64,000 nucleotides of DNA from Saccharum officinarum (GCA_020631735.1 CM036160.1:8214746-8278745); one strand, 5' to 3'. Numbered from the stretch's first letter, positions 48,753 to 60,015 are shown. Notes: generated by a model from the sequence alone, not told the origin. A program made the numbers and translations.

Positions 48753-48770
48753 TGGCGTGCCAGGTAGGGG
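48753..48770 (+). other. Primer-binding site of the RIRE2-like element
   Basis: TGGCGTGCCAGGTAGGGG starts one base after the LTR end. It differs slightly from the common TGGCGCGCCAGG form. Confidence 0.55.
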
Positions 48771-48780
48771 TTGTGCGTAC

Positions 48781-51700
48781 TGTAACACTTCAAGTGTTTA
48801 GTCCTTAATTGCATTGCATTTGCATGGCATAAACATAAGCATGCATCATTCATGTTTGTTATTTTATGTGATGCAACACATGTAATTATTCTAGGGTTTG
48901 TTTGATTTATTTCATGAAGTATTTGATATATGGTGTAACAAAAAGGTAAGGTAGCCAATCATGACCTACAACACCTTAGTTATACTTAGGGTAACATTTG
49001 GAACAAGGTTTATGTTGACCAAAATTACAAAATTGCCCTCCAAGAAAAGTTTGACCACCATTTGACCCTAGAAGGCTCTAGTTTGACCAATTAAAAAGTC
49101 TAATTTAGAGACCTTGCATGGAAGAGCACCCTTAAGTAAAGTTGTAGAGAAATTCATGAGGAACAAAAGTTCTAATATGGCCATCTCATGAAAATGACCA
49201 GAGCATGCTCAAAAATGGCCCACAAGTCAGCTTGAGTGGTGATCAACACTTAGAAAAATTCTAAGTCTGGAAATTTGATTTTTCAGTTTCACTGTACCTC
49301 ACTTTAGCAACTTGTAACTCACAAACCAGGCCAAACCAGCCTTTGAGCCAATTGACAAAGTTGTTGTCCACACATAGCTCTACAACATTGTCAATATCAC
49401 CATCACCTGGTTCTCAATAGTTTAGGAGATATAGTGTCAAGAAGTTAGGGTTTCAGTCGGCGTTGATCTCTGAAACTGCATTTCAGTTTCAAGGGGCACC
49501 ACTTTGGAGCTCTGTAGTTTCAAATCTAGGCCGAACCAGTCCAAACTCCAATTGACAAACTTGTAGACCTCATGTAGCTCTACAAAATTGGTGTAATCAT
49601 CTTCGACTAATTCGAACCGGTTTGGGAGATAGTCATCGTGGAAGTCGCTCTGTCAGTCGGTCATCGCTGTCGCCATTCAGCCGATTCAGTTTCGTCAGTC
49701 GGGGAGTGGCCGACCGGCCGCAGGCCGTCGTCGACGCGTGGACGCGCGGTGGCGCCGTACGCCGGCCCTGGCCCACCAGTCAGGCCGCGACGCCTTCAAG
49801 ACGCCACGACGCGCGAGCCGGCCTCCATTCCTCCGCCCCCTCTCTTCCAGTTGCCAAGAACACCGAAACCGAGCCGCCGTTGCCGTTCTTCTCCGGCGAG
49901 CTCAAGCGCGAGCCACACCGCATCCCCGGCCGCTAGACCTCGCCAATCCCTCCGCCTCACCACCTCCATCTCCCTGACCCACCGAAGCCAGCGATTTGAC
50001 TCAAGGTGAGCCGCATTGCTTTCTTCCCCGTCTCCGAGAGGTCGCCGGAGCCCGCCATGGGACCTCACCGTGGTCGGGTGCTTCGGGTCTCTCTCCATCC
50101 TCCCTTCCTAGCAAAATGGATCCGCCTAGCTTCGGTGAAGCTCGTACCGAGCCTAGACCGCACCGTGCATCCTCACCGGCGACGGCGCGCCGCCACCGGA
50201 CATCACCGGCCGCCGCTCGCGGTGACAAGCCCCTTCCACCCCATCCCCATCCATTCCACGAGCACCAATCGACGCACGGGTGACGGAGAACACGAGGTGG
50301 TGCTCAATTGGCCGAGCGAGCTCTTCTCCGGCGAGCTCGAGCTCGTCGGAGCTCGCGGGCCTCCGCCTCCCCTGTCTCCGGTCACTGACCGCGGGGCCCG
50401 CCATCAGTGTCGCGCGCGGGCGGGAGCGCTGAGCGGGCCGCGCGCGCGCGAGTGTGGGCCGAGTTTTTTCCGGGCCGGCCCAGTCATCCGAAATGAAATT
50501 CATTTTTATTATTTTGTCACTGATTTTTGTACAAGTTGGAAAAATATAGATCTAGTGTTTTAATGATCAAAAAATCATGAGATAAATTTTGTTGGGTCTA
50601 CATGATGTGTAGTATTTTAGAAAAATATGGATCTGGCATGAGATGTTTAAATTCTGTAAGAATTTAATAGATCCTTTAAATGTGTTTTGGAATGCATGCA
50701 AATTTGTTAAATTTATAACTTGAGCTGTAGTGTTCCATAAATCATGAAATTTGGTGGGTAGGTTACTCTATGCTAGCCCTAGCTCTGGTAAAAATTTGGG
50801 CATCAGTGCTTAAGTAATTTCCAAGTTATAATGCTATCTTGTTATTCTAGGAAATAATTAAATGAATTTTTGTAATTTTTCTACATGTGCAATGTTCATA
50901 TAAATTTTTGGAGAATGTCTTGGTACCCTAGAGTGTCCAAGAAAATTAAGAAATCTGTTGTTTGACACTTTTTACTATGCTTTGTTATTTATACAAAAAT
51001 CAGCCTTTTTGGCTTGGGAATTTTGTGTAGGAAGTTCCTGTGAATAAATTGAGTTCAAAATTTTACAGTAGTCTCTTTGTGGGTCAGAGAGTCCCCTGTA
51101 ATTTTTGTAGAATTTTAGGAGCAGTTTACACATATGTTTGAAATTCCACTTAATTACTTAAGTAAATTGAGAAATGGGTTTAAATAAATGTTCTAGGTGG
51201 GCACACCTTACTTCCTGGTGTCTTTGTGATATTTGTGAACTTGTAGTAGCATTAGTTTGGTTTTAGAGAATGTTTGCCACATCAATAAATATTTAACCTT
51301 TGTAATTTTAGGTTTTCTGGACAGCTAAGTAGTAATTCTAAATTTGGCTTTGATAAAAATTGGTTGCTGGACAACTTGTAAATACCAAAGTTGGAGTAAA
51401 CTTGATGAACTAGCTTGTGTTAAAATTTGGAAGCATTTGGCTTAGTAGTTTGAGAGTTACTGTTGTTTAAAGTGGCAGTTTAAAATCTGCTACTCTCTGT
51501 GTTGGAGAAGACAGATTCTGGAACTTGTGAAGTTTAATATGGAAAACTTAGGAGTTTGGAGTTGAGGTCTGAAAATGAATTGTAGTGCATTTCTTAGGCT
51601 TTCCAGATTGTCTTAGATCATATCTTTTGGAATTGTAAATCTTCAGTTGTGATAAAAACAAGTAGCTGCTGTCCAGAATGCTTACTGTGGTGTTTTGCTG

Positions 51701-53600
51701 ATTGATATGGTGTATTATCCTAAGACATGCTACTTTTGTAATTGTTAGGTGTTAGGGCCTTAACTGAGGATGAGCAGCTTTATCTTAGGTTAAGTAGATT
51801 AGGTGAGTACTTCTCTACTGGAGAAGAGATTTGCACGTACTAATAAAATAACTTGAATAGAGTATTTTATTCTGAAATGCATTTCATTCCGAGCATGTTG
51901 CACCCATTTCTGCATCCATTATATTTATTGTGCATTCATGCAATAGGTGCACCGGAGGGGGTAACTCTCCTCGAATTCGAGCCTGTGATTCCGGAGGAGG
52001 ACCAGGAGCAGCAGGAGCCCGAGGATCCAGCAGGCGAAGGAGTGCCCGCAGACAACCTTCCTGAGTGTCCAGACCACCGGCCCTCGACCTTTCTGAAAGG
52101 CAAGCCCCGGTGCATGCTGAACCTACTGATTTATAAATTAATCTTGAGTACTTTTAATTGTTTACTGCATTAAGTTGTAGGAGTTATATGAAAACACTTG
52201 TTGCATTATACCTGTCCTTGTCCAGATATCGTACTGAATCCTATATTAGGTGTAGGCACGTGTCAATGCTTAGCCCTGCTTAGTACGGTAGAAGTCGGGT
52301 GATTTCCGGTCATCCGCGAGATGTAGGAAGGAGTCGCGAGTGGCTTATGGCTATCGTGATGGAACCATGCTTAAAAATGAAATTGAGACCGGACGGGAGT
52401 TCGATAGTACAGCCGCAAGACACTTCACGTCTTGGGTGTGGAGCTATGCCCGTCTGAGTCGTTTAAGGACCGATTCGCTGTACGTCCTTGAGTCATGTTG
52501 AACGCAGTCTAACACTTAGTTGGCCGGATAAGTCGTTCCGACCGCGAAGCCGAGTAATGTGGTTCAGGCCGGGAATCGAATGGTAGGTTGCTTCTTGGAG
52601 GAGAGAAAGGATGTGCTTGGGGACATTGGCGTGAGACCAAGGGGGGTTAGAGTCCCTATCACCTGGCAGAGTGTCGCCCTTGGGGTCGCGACATCATTCA
52701 GACCCGCGATTCCTGAATCATATGAAACGGTGGCTTGTGCGACCCTGGCAGGGGCCTGCGCGGTGAGTGTTAGAAATACCCCTCCAGCTGGATAGGAATT
52801 CGATTCGAATCGCCGTCGCTCCCGGTTAGTGAGCACTTGACTTGAGCAGCGGCAACGTAGAACTCATTAAATGAACTGGTGGTTAAGGAATGATACAATG
52901 TTGCCATAATGATATACCTGCTATGGATATAATAATCATGTTGTTTGATTATAATCAAGTGTATGTTTAGTACAGGTGCTAAGATAGATGACAGGTAAAT
53001 GCTAAAAATAACTGCTAGTACAGGTTATAAGAGTTTCAATTACTTATGCCTTTATGCAAAATGTTATGTCAGCTAGCCTCTTGTGTAAGCCTTGCATAAT
53101 CCTTGGTGTCATCTTATTTCTGGTTTTCGACGGGTAAGTCTAGCTGAGTACATTCCAGTACTCAGGGTTTATTCCCTCCTGTTGCAGATGACATGCTTTA
53201 TCAGGGATTCTGCAAGACGTGTCTCCACCCTGCGGGTGATGATGACTAGATCACAAGGGCGTGATCGTCTTTATGTACTTTCCTCATGCTTTTGCGGGTT
53301 GTCGATCATCCAGACTGGCAGTATTTAATTAACTAGTGTGTGTTATGCTTCCGCTACTTTCAAACTTGGTTTGTAATAATTGCTACTCCGTTTGTGTAAA
53401 CTTATTTCAGCACTACTTGTGAAATGTAACGTATGATGTTGTATGTTGAATGATGCGATCCTGGTTGTAAGCGAGTTGGTTTGAAATCCTTCGTGGTTTC
53501 GATTGACTACCGGGATTATATGGGCTCAAGTTCGAAAATTTGAGCGCTTCGGTGCTTGTTTTTGTACTTGTGCTCTTATAATTTGGTCGGTTCTGTTACA
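48781..53600 (+). repeat. 5' LTR of the Tekay element (4820 bp)
   Basis: Termini are TGTAACACTT and TTCTGTTACA, with TGTAAC..GTTACA perfectly inverted. It has a CpG-rich block at 49630-50480 and an acidic mini-frame at 51949-52173. Open frames in the CpG-rich block follow from base composition. I see no convincing TATA box. Confidence 0.95.
51949..52173 (+). other. Acidic mini-ORF inside the LTR, conserved in the old LTR
   Basis: The frame reads GAPEGVTLLEFEPVIPEEDQ and ends with a segment containing LPECPDHRPSTFLKGKPR. The diverged LTR at 43425-43658 has the related LPECVDHHPSSFEKGKPR in its own open frame, also after an acidic, P/Q-rich stretch. The reading begins after TTCATGCAATAG, a possible splice acceptor. 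The 3' LTR copy (63181 onward) has one G fewer in the G-run at the start. It may be a short peptide or part of a spliced leader exon. Confidence 0.4.
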
Positions 53601-53602
53601 GC

Positions 53603-53614
53603 TGGTACCGGAGC
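53603..53614 (+). other. Primer-binding site (initiator-Met tRNA type)
   Basis: TGGTACCGGAGC begins two bases after the LTR end and matches 10 of 12 bases of the usual TGGTATCAGAGC. Confidence 0.75.
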
Positions 53615-54379
53615 ATAATTCAACATTAAACACATCTTACGGGTAATTAAAAACAAAAATATTTGTTTATAAAAAGGGTTAAAACTATAAAAAATTATTT
53701 TTTTTTGTATGCCAGTGATCACAACCCTTAGCCCAAATAAGGACTCTTAGGTGGCTTATTATAAAGACTAACTTGGGGGCCTTGTTTGTTTTTATTTCGT
53801 CGTCCATACGGCGTGATATTGTATGGATGCCATCCACTTGGGTGGTAATGTATGGATCAAATTACCTCGACGCTCTGGTAAGTGTGAGTTGTGAGAGCAT
53901 GATCGTCCAACCGGCGGTCTAGGGGAGAGTAGTTTTGGTGACTTACATCTTTACATGTTTAAACCATGTAACTATGTAAAAACACTTAATTGTGGGCATC
54001 TATCATCGGGTAGCTTTGATACTGAAATATATACATCCGGGGATGTGTATATGGAAAGTATTTAATTTACTGCTTTCTTGTGTGCATATATTGGGAATTG
54101 TTGGGCTGCAATGAAATTTTCTGCAGGTACACTAACAGCGTAACGAGTAGACCGATAGTTTCGCTTATATGAGAGAACGTATGTATGCCACCGCCTAGCG
54201 TTAAAACTTTAGGTTTCTACTAAGGTGAGAGGGCGTACGGAACGTGCATGCATCATGTTTAAATATATCATACATATCATTTACTCCCTCCTTAAAAATT
54301 TCTGTACTCCCGACTAAAGTAAATTTCGTATCCCCTAAATGATCCTCACTTTAAGTCGTATCTTATCTTGTTGCTACAG
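53615..54379 (+). other. Untranslated leader of the Tekay element
   Basis: 765 bp without a long frame. It ends in TTATCTTGTTGCTACAG, a pyrimidine-rich tract plus CAG immediately before the ATG of the extra ORF, so the ORF could be reached by splicing. Confidence 0.6.
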
Positions 54380-54991
54380 ATGGCCCGTACCAAGAGGACC
54401 GCTCGTAAGTCCACTGGGGGCAGGGCACCGCGTCACCAGCTCGCTCCACGTGAGCCCCGCCCTGAGCCTACTGAGGTGGAAAGGCTGAGGGCAGAGTTGG
54501 CTGAAGTGACTGCCGCAGGAATGCAGCACGGCAACAACTGGAACAAGTGATTCATGATCGTGATCAAGAAACGCTTGCAGTCCAGAGGTTGACAGTGGCA
54601 AACCGCAACTGTCAACGCATGTTGGTCCGTGTGATGGAACAGAGGGATGAAGCCTGGCACGAGGAGAACGTTCTGAGAGCTCGTCAGTTTGAGCTCGAGC
54701 AACAGTTGGAGAACGCTGAAGAATACAATGATAATCTTCATGAAGAAGTGCACCGCCTGAACAACGAGCTTAATCCCCTGCTGCCTCAAACAACAACGCC
54801 GATGAGGACATGGGTTCGGAATCTTCATGGCTGAGGATGATGATGAAGTGGAGGTTGATGGACCACAGGATGCCCCACCTGCAGAAGCACCAGAGGAAGA
54901 GCCAGAAGAAGAAGAAGACGAGGAGTTAGAGCCTGTCAGTGATGAGGACGGCGGGGAGATCCTTGACACTGACTCGGAGGATGATGCTTAG
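54380..54991 (+). CDS. Extra retrotransposon ORF with histone H3-tail-like N-terminus, coiled coil and acidic tail
   Basis: The ATG at 54380 is followed by ARTKRTARKSTGGRAPRHQL. This matches 18 of the first 21 residues of histone H3 after Met removal, differing at positions 5 (Q to R), 14 (K to R) and 18 (K to H); K23 becomes R and K27 is lost. Similarity ends at about residue 21. No histone fold follows. The next about 110 residues, in two frame segments (break near 54515), are rich in E, Q, L and R with heptad-like spacing and suggest a coiled coil. The last about 50 residues (from about 54830, another frame) are mostly Glu, Asp and Pro and end at TAG 54989-54991. At least two frame breaks occur in this copy. 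It lies 655 bp upstream of gag in the same direction. I know of no named family; it may act on or mimic chromatin, which is inference. Confidence 0.7.
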
Positions 54992-55645
54992 AGTAGTCAT
55001 CACGTGCCTATAATGTTAGGATCGTCTTTTGTGCCCTCCCTGTGAAGGAGTGAGGCCTTGTAATAACTTGACTTTGGGATGTAAGGTTGAACCGTATGTT
55101 TCCTAATGTAATTTGAACCTGTTAATTTCGATCACAACTTGATGTCTTATTATGTTGCGTTCGATGATGGTGTCACGATTAGCACCCTTCGGTGCCGCGA
55201 CGAAACCGAGGGCCTCTTATGGCGCGCGACATAAGGCTGTGCTGCTTGGCACGCGCAGGTATCGAGGTGGCTAGTCATGATCCACCATGGAACTCTTCAT
55301 TGAGAAGTCTCTTTGTGGTCAGTTTGAAGTAGCCTTTCACAGTCACTAAAAATCTTGAGATCGAATCCAAGTACCGTGCAAAAGGTCAAAAATCACGTAG
55401 ATAGCAACGCAAACGGTCCGGTAACCGTTGTGCTCCCTGTGAGTGAGCCTTTATCAAAGAGCATCTTGTTGGATTACCAAGTATGATCTCGTCAAATGAT
55501 GCGCTAGAATGGATTGTGCGGTTGTGATGAATTATTGTGGCTTAATTATTATGAGAAATCTATTCATACAGTCAGATTGACATTTCGCAATAATTCATCT
55601 ACAATTTCCCACATCGTCAGTGCTCATTGGCTATGCATTTTGCAG
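54992..55645 (+). other. Spacer between the extra ORF and gag
   Basis: 654 bp without a recognisable frame. It ends in TATGCATTTTGCAG, an acceptor-like motif immediately before the gag ATG. Confidence 0.6.
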
Positions 55646-56700
55646 ATGTCGTACAATCTACGTCGGGGTCGTGGAAATGAGAGGAGGAACACCACGCCCC
55701 CTCCGCCACCACCTACTCCGGCCGAGTTGATGCAGACAGTGGTCGAAGGGCAGCGCATGTTGGCTAGATGCTATGCGCCAGCTGGCTAAACCGGGAAGCT
55801 CGTCCTGGCCGCCAGGGCCCAGAGCCATCAATCAGTACAGCGATTTCAAGGACTTTCTGGATACAAAGCCCCGCTCTTCAAGGAAGCGGAAGAACCACTG
55901 CAGGCTGACGAGTGGTTGAATACCATTGAACAAAAGTTTCGTCTGCTACGCCTACTGATGAGCTGAAAACTGAATATGCTTCCCATCAGTTGCATGGTCC
56001 GGCGGGAATTTGGTGGAGCCACTATCGTTCCACACTGCCTGCCAATGTCCCAATTGCTTGGGATCAGTTTAAGGGCGGCATTCCGAGGAAATTATATCCT
56101 CCGGTCTTATGGCAATCAAGCACACAGAGTTTATGAGGCTGTCGCAAGGAAACAAAAGCCTGACTGAATACTTGCAGTCCTTCAACAACCTGGCAAGGTA
56201 TGCCGAGTTTGTGGATNNNNNNNNNNNNNNNNNNNNNNNNNNNNNNNNNNNNNNNNNNNNNNNNNNNNNNNNNNNNNNNNNNNNNNNNNNNNNNNNNNNN
56301 NNNNNNNNNNNNNNNNAGAACAACAATACTATTTATTCTGCCTCTAAGAGCCGTAAATAGGGCCCTTGAGGCAAGTGCTTCTCAGTCAAGGGCCTCAGCG
56401 ACACCGAGGTCTTCCCCTCGCCCTCTGCCACAAATGCTAAGTTCCGTCCTCCACAAAAGAAGGTGCCAATGAAAACTGGGTTTCGTAAGGCATATACAGT
56501 GGCTCTGCAAAGAGTAATGCGGGCCAAGGCAGCTCCAGTGTTCCTCCTAGCAACATGCCTTGCTGGAACTGTAACAAGCCAGGCCATTGTCCAGGAACTG
56601 TCCGTACCCGAAGAAAAATGTCAACCAAGGTAGTCGTCAGGGACACGCCCATTATAACAGCATTGAGGAAATTCCATCTGGTGAGGTGGTCACCGCTGGT
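55646..56700 (+). pseudogene. gag: gag of the Tekay element, frame-broken, with N gap
   Basis: The ATG at 55646 opens MSYNLRRGRGNERRNTTPPP, a basic then proline-rich N-terminus typical of this lineage. After a frame break near 55780 the capsid-like region continues to the N gap. ADEWLNTIEQKF is readable around 55910, and MAIKHTEFMRLSQGNKSLTE at 56109-56168. Beyond the gap a zinc-knuckle-like CWNCNKPGHC lies near 56560. Several single-base breaks and 100 N prevent a complete reading. Gag forms the particle and binds the RNA genome. Confidence 0.8.
56217..56316. other. Assembly gap (100 N) inside gag
   Basis: Exactly 100 N. Unlike the first gap, the flanks are not copies of each other; the gag reading simply resumes on the other side with some sequence missing. 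Confidence 1.
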
Positions 56701-58140
56701 AAGTTTCTAGTTGACCAACACCCCGCAGTGGTACTTTTTTGATTCAGGTGCTTCGCATTCCTTTATCAGTCCTAAGTTTGCATCTAAATTTGCACACAAG
56801 TTGCATACTGTTGAAGGTGTGGTTATTGTATTAGTGCTGCAAGTGGGAATATTCCACAAACAAAGTAGTGGGGAACCTTAAGTTTGAGATAGAAGGGCGA
56901 AGTTATTCGCTTGCCCTATTGGTTTACCTGGTTTAGACATAGATGTTATCTTGGGCATGAATTGGATGAGTCAGAATGGGGTACTCATTGACACATCCGC
57001 TCGGGTAGTTATGCTCAGAGATCCTACAGATCAAAAAGGTTTTCTAGTACAACTTCCCAGAAAGGTTGAATTGTCGGGGGAAATTCATGCTGTGCAAGCA
57101 AAGGCGTTGGCCGAAATTCCAGTAGTAAATGAGTTTCCGGACGTTTTTCCCGATGATTTGCCGGGACTCCCTCCGGATCGGGATGTGGAGTTTAAAATTG
57201 AGTTGTTGCCTGGCACGGCACCCATCTCTAGGAGACCCTATAGGATGCCTCCAAATGAACTCGCTGAACTTAAGGTGCAATTGAATGAACTTTTGAAGAA
57301 AGGGTTGATTCGTCCTAGTTCATCGCCGTGGGGATCCTGCTATCTTTGTAAAGAAGAAGGATCAGTCGTTGCGGATGTGCGTAGATTATAGACCTCTCAA
57401 TGCAGTCACTGTCAAAAATAAGTACCCTCTACCGCGATCGACATCTTGTTCGATCAGTTGTCCAAGGCTAAAGTTTTTCCAAGATCGATCTAAGATCTGG
57501 CTACCATCAAATTAAAATCCGCCCGGAAGATGTTCCAAAGACAGCCTTTTCTACCAGATACGGTCTTTATGAGTATCTTGTTATGTCTTTCGGCTTGACA
57601 AATGCCCCCGCACACTTCATGTACTTGATGAATTCGGTGTTTATGCCTGAATTGGACAAGTTTGTGGTGGTATTTATTGATGACATCTTGGTATATTCTG
57701 TGAATGAGGAGATCACGCTGAACATCTGCGTATAGTCCTCACAAGACTGCGTGAACATCAACTATATGCAAAGTTCAGTAAGTGCGAATTCTGGCTTCGA
57801 GAAGTACCTTTCCTTGGGCATGTGTTGTCCGATGGAGGAATTATGGTGGACCCGCCAAGGTACAGGAAGTACTGAACTGGAAGGCTCCTATCTCGGTTCA
57901 CGAGGTCCGGAGTTTCTTGGGTTTGGCTGGCTATTATCGTCGCTTCATCCCGGATTTCTCCAAAATAGCCAAGCCAATGACTCGGTTGCTGCAGAAAGAC
58001 ACCAGGTTGTCTGGACTCCTGAGTGTGATGCGGCTTTTCACCAACTGCGAACCCTCCTAACTCTCAGCTCCGGTTTTGGCACAACCGGATATCGAGAAAC
58101 CATTTGATGTTTATTGTGATGCCTCAGGCATAGGTTTGGG
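56701..58140 (+). pseudogene. pol: Protease and reverse transcriptase of the Tekay element, frame-broken
   Basis: A protease active-site motif DSGASHSFI lies at about 56743-56770. An open piece at 56951-57391 holds the start of reverse transcriptase ([20 protein letters not shown], then [11 protein letters not shown]). After frame breaks near 57340 and 57440-57480 come [12 protein letters not shown] (about 57590) and the catalytic FIDDIL (about 57676-57693). [13 protein letters not shown] lies at about 57925-57963, near the RT/RNase H boundary. The order and motifs are standard for Ty3/gypsy. Confidence 0.85.
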
Positions 58141-58146
58141 AGGTGT

Positions 58147-59301
58147 TTGATGCAGGAAGGCCGAGTAATTGCATATACTTCTCGACAACTTCGGAAGCAT
58201 GAGGTGAATTATCCAACGCATGACTTAGAACTGGCTGCAGTTGTTCATGCTTTGAAAGTATGGCGGCATTATCTGCTGGGAAATGTCTGCAATATCTACA
58301 CCGATCATAAAAGCCTCAAATACATCTTCACCCAACCCGAGTTGAATATGCGTCAAAGAAGATGGCTCGAGTTGATTAAAGATTATAACCTTCAAGTGCA
58401 CTATCATCCAGGAAAGGCAAATGTAGTTGCGGATGCTTTAAGCCGTAAGTCTCATTGTCATTCCTTAGTTGAAACTGATTTTCATCGATCTCGCCTTCTA
58501 CATCCAGCAGTCTTGTACAACATCACTGTCAGTTGTACTCTCAAAAGCAGAATTATTGAGCTCCAAAAGACTGACACTGGTATATTCCACATCAAGCGTA
58601 AGATGAAAGAGCAAGAAACTACACAGTTCAGGATAGATGAAGAGGGTGTACTATGGTTCAAGGATAGGTTAGTTGTGCCTAAGGACCGAGAGCTTCGAAA
58701 TGATATTATGTCTGAAGCACACTCCTCTAAGTTGTCCATCCATCCTGGCAGCAATAAGATGTATTATGATTTGAAACCGCTTTATTGGTGGACCAAGATG
58801 CGGAAAGAGATAGCTGCATATGTTGCTAGATGTGACACCTGTTGCAGAGTTAAAGCTGTGCACATGAAAGCTGGGCTACTTCAGCCACTTTCCATTCCAG
58901 GCTGGAAATGGGAAGAGATAAGTATGGATTTCATTGTCGGACTTCCTCCTACTGTCAAAAATCATAACTCTATTTGGGTAATTGTTGATCGTTTGACCAA
59001 ATCAGCTCACTTCATCCCAGTGAGAGTGGACTATCGTCCCACTGACTATGCTGAGTTGTACTTCAATCAGATAGTCCGGCTTCATGGGATACCTCGTACT
59101 ATCATATCTGACCGTGGTCCCCAGTTCACTGCTCGCTTTTGGGAGCACTTGCATCACCTTCTGGGAACCAAGTTAGTGAGAAGCTCTGCTTATCACCCCC
59201 AGACATCGGGTCAGACAGAACGAGTTAACCAAATCTTGGAAGATCTGTTGCGAGCATGCGTCATTTCATCCAAGGGTTCTTGGAAAAATGGTTACCTTTA
59301 G
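58147..59301 (+). CDS. pol: RNase H and integrase segment of the Tekay polyprotein (longest intact frame, 384 aa)
   Basis: An uninterrupted 384-codon frame starts in RNase H ([11 protein letters not shown], then [13 protein letters not shown]). It continues through the integrase HHCC zinc finger ([19 protein letters not shown]) and the catalytic core, whose acidic residues lie in [26 protein letters not shown] and the Glu of SGQTERVNQ. It is cut near 59290, next to a run of five A, so a one-base indel is likely. It is part of the gag-pol polyprotein and not an independent gene. Confidence 0.9.
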   Translation: MMQEGRVIAYTSRQLRKHEVNYPTHDLELAAVVHALKVWRHYLLGNVCNIYTDHKSLKYIFTQPELNMRQRRWLELIKDYNLQVHYHPGKANVVADALSRKSHCHSLVETDFHRSRLLHPAVLYNITVSCTLKSRIIELQKTDTGIFHIKRKMKEQETTQFRIDEEGVLWFKDRLVVPKDRELRNDIMSEAHSSKLSIHPGSNKMYYDLKPLYWWTKMRKEIAAYVARCDTCCRVKAVHMKAGLLQPLSIPGWKWEEISMDFIVGLPPTVKNHNSIWVIVDRLTKSAHFIPVRVDYRPTDYAELYFNQIVRLHGIPRTIISDRGPQFTARFWEHLHHLLGTKLVRSSAYHPQTSGQTERVNQILEDLLRACVISSKGSWKNGYL

Positions 59302-60015
59302 CCGAATTCTCGTACAATAACAGTTATCAAGAGAGTATTAAGATGGCTCCATTCGAAGCTTTGTACGGTCGTAGGTGTAGAACCCACTAAATTGGATAGA
59401 ATCTGGTGAGAGAATTTTATGGTATTGCTTTTGTTGAGGAAGCTGAGGAACAAGTCCGTACCATCCAAAAACATATGGCTGCAGCCCAAGCTAGACAGAA
59501 AAGCTATGCGGATCGTCGTAGAAAACCACTCGAGTTTGAAGTTGGAGACTTCGTGTATTTGAAAGTTTCTCCAATGAAAAGTGTCCAACGTTTTGGTGTT
59601 AAGCGGAAACTTGCGCCAAGATACGTGGGTCCTTTTCAAATCATAGGCAAGAGTGGAGCTGTTGCGTACAAAATCAGTTACCTCCAGAAATGAGAGCCAT
59701 ATTCAACGTCTTCCATGTATCTCAGCTTAAAAGTGTCTTCGAGTTCCTGAGGAACAAGTGCCTTTAGGTGATATGAGGCTGGAATCCGACCTAACCTATG
59801 AAGAAAAGCCAGTCCGAGTGATCGATACTCAGGAACGAGTAACTAGAAGTAAAGTGGTTAAGTGGTACAAAGTGATGTGGAGTAATCAGGGAAGTGAGAG
59901 TGATGCTACGTGGGAACGGGAGGATTATTTGCGGGATGGTTATAAAGAATTCTATGAAAAATGGTACGCTTTCCAAATCTCGGGACGAGATTTTTATAAG
60001 GGGGGAGGGCTGTAA
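59302..60015 (+). pseudogene. pol: Integrase C-terminal part with chromodomain-like end
   Basis: Two open pieces (59406-59693 and 59758-60015) with small breaks carry the integrase C-terminal GPFQIIGKSGAVAYKI block and then RVTRSKVVKWYKVMWSNQ followed by ATWEREDYLRDGY. The latter is the chromodomain-like segment that defines Tekay chromoviruses. In other chromoviruses such domains bind modified histone H3 or direct integration to heterochromatin. The stop codon TAA (60013-60015) lies inside the first bases of the 3' LTR. Confidence 0.85.
59998..60010 (+). other. Polypurine tract of the Tekay element
   Basis: AAGGGGGGAGGGC lies immediately before the 3' LTR start. It is the plus-strand primer and also encodes the last residues of the polyprotein. 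Confidence 0.8.

Noticed and set aside
49622..50563. Long open frames in the CpG-rich part of the Tekay LTR (repeated at 60851-61732 and, diverged, at 44644-45517)
   Set aside because: Several overlapping frames on both strands, no recognisable domain, and frames broken by indels between the two LTRs. Explained by high GC content.
54380..54550. A genuine histone H3 gene
   Set aside because: Only the first about 21 residues match. No histone-fold sequence follows, and the frame sits inside a retrotransposon between LTR and gag.
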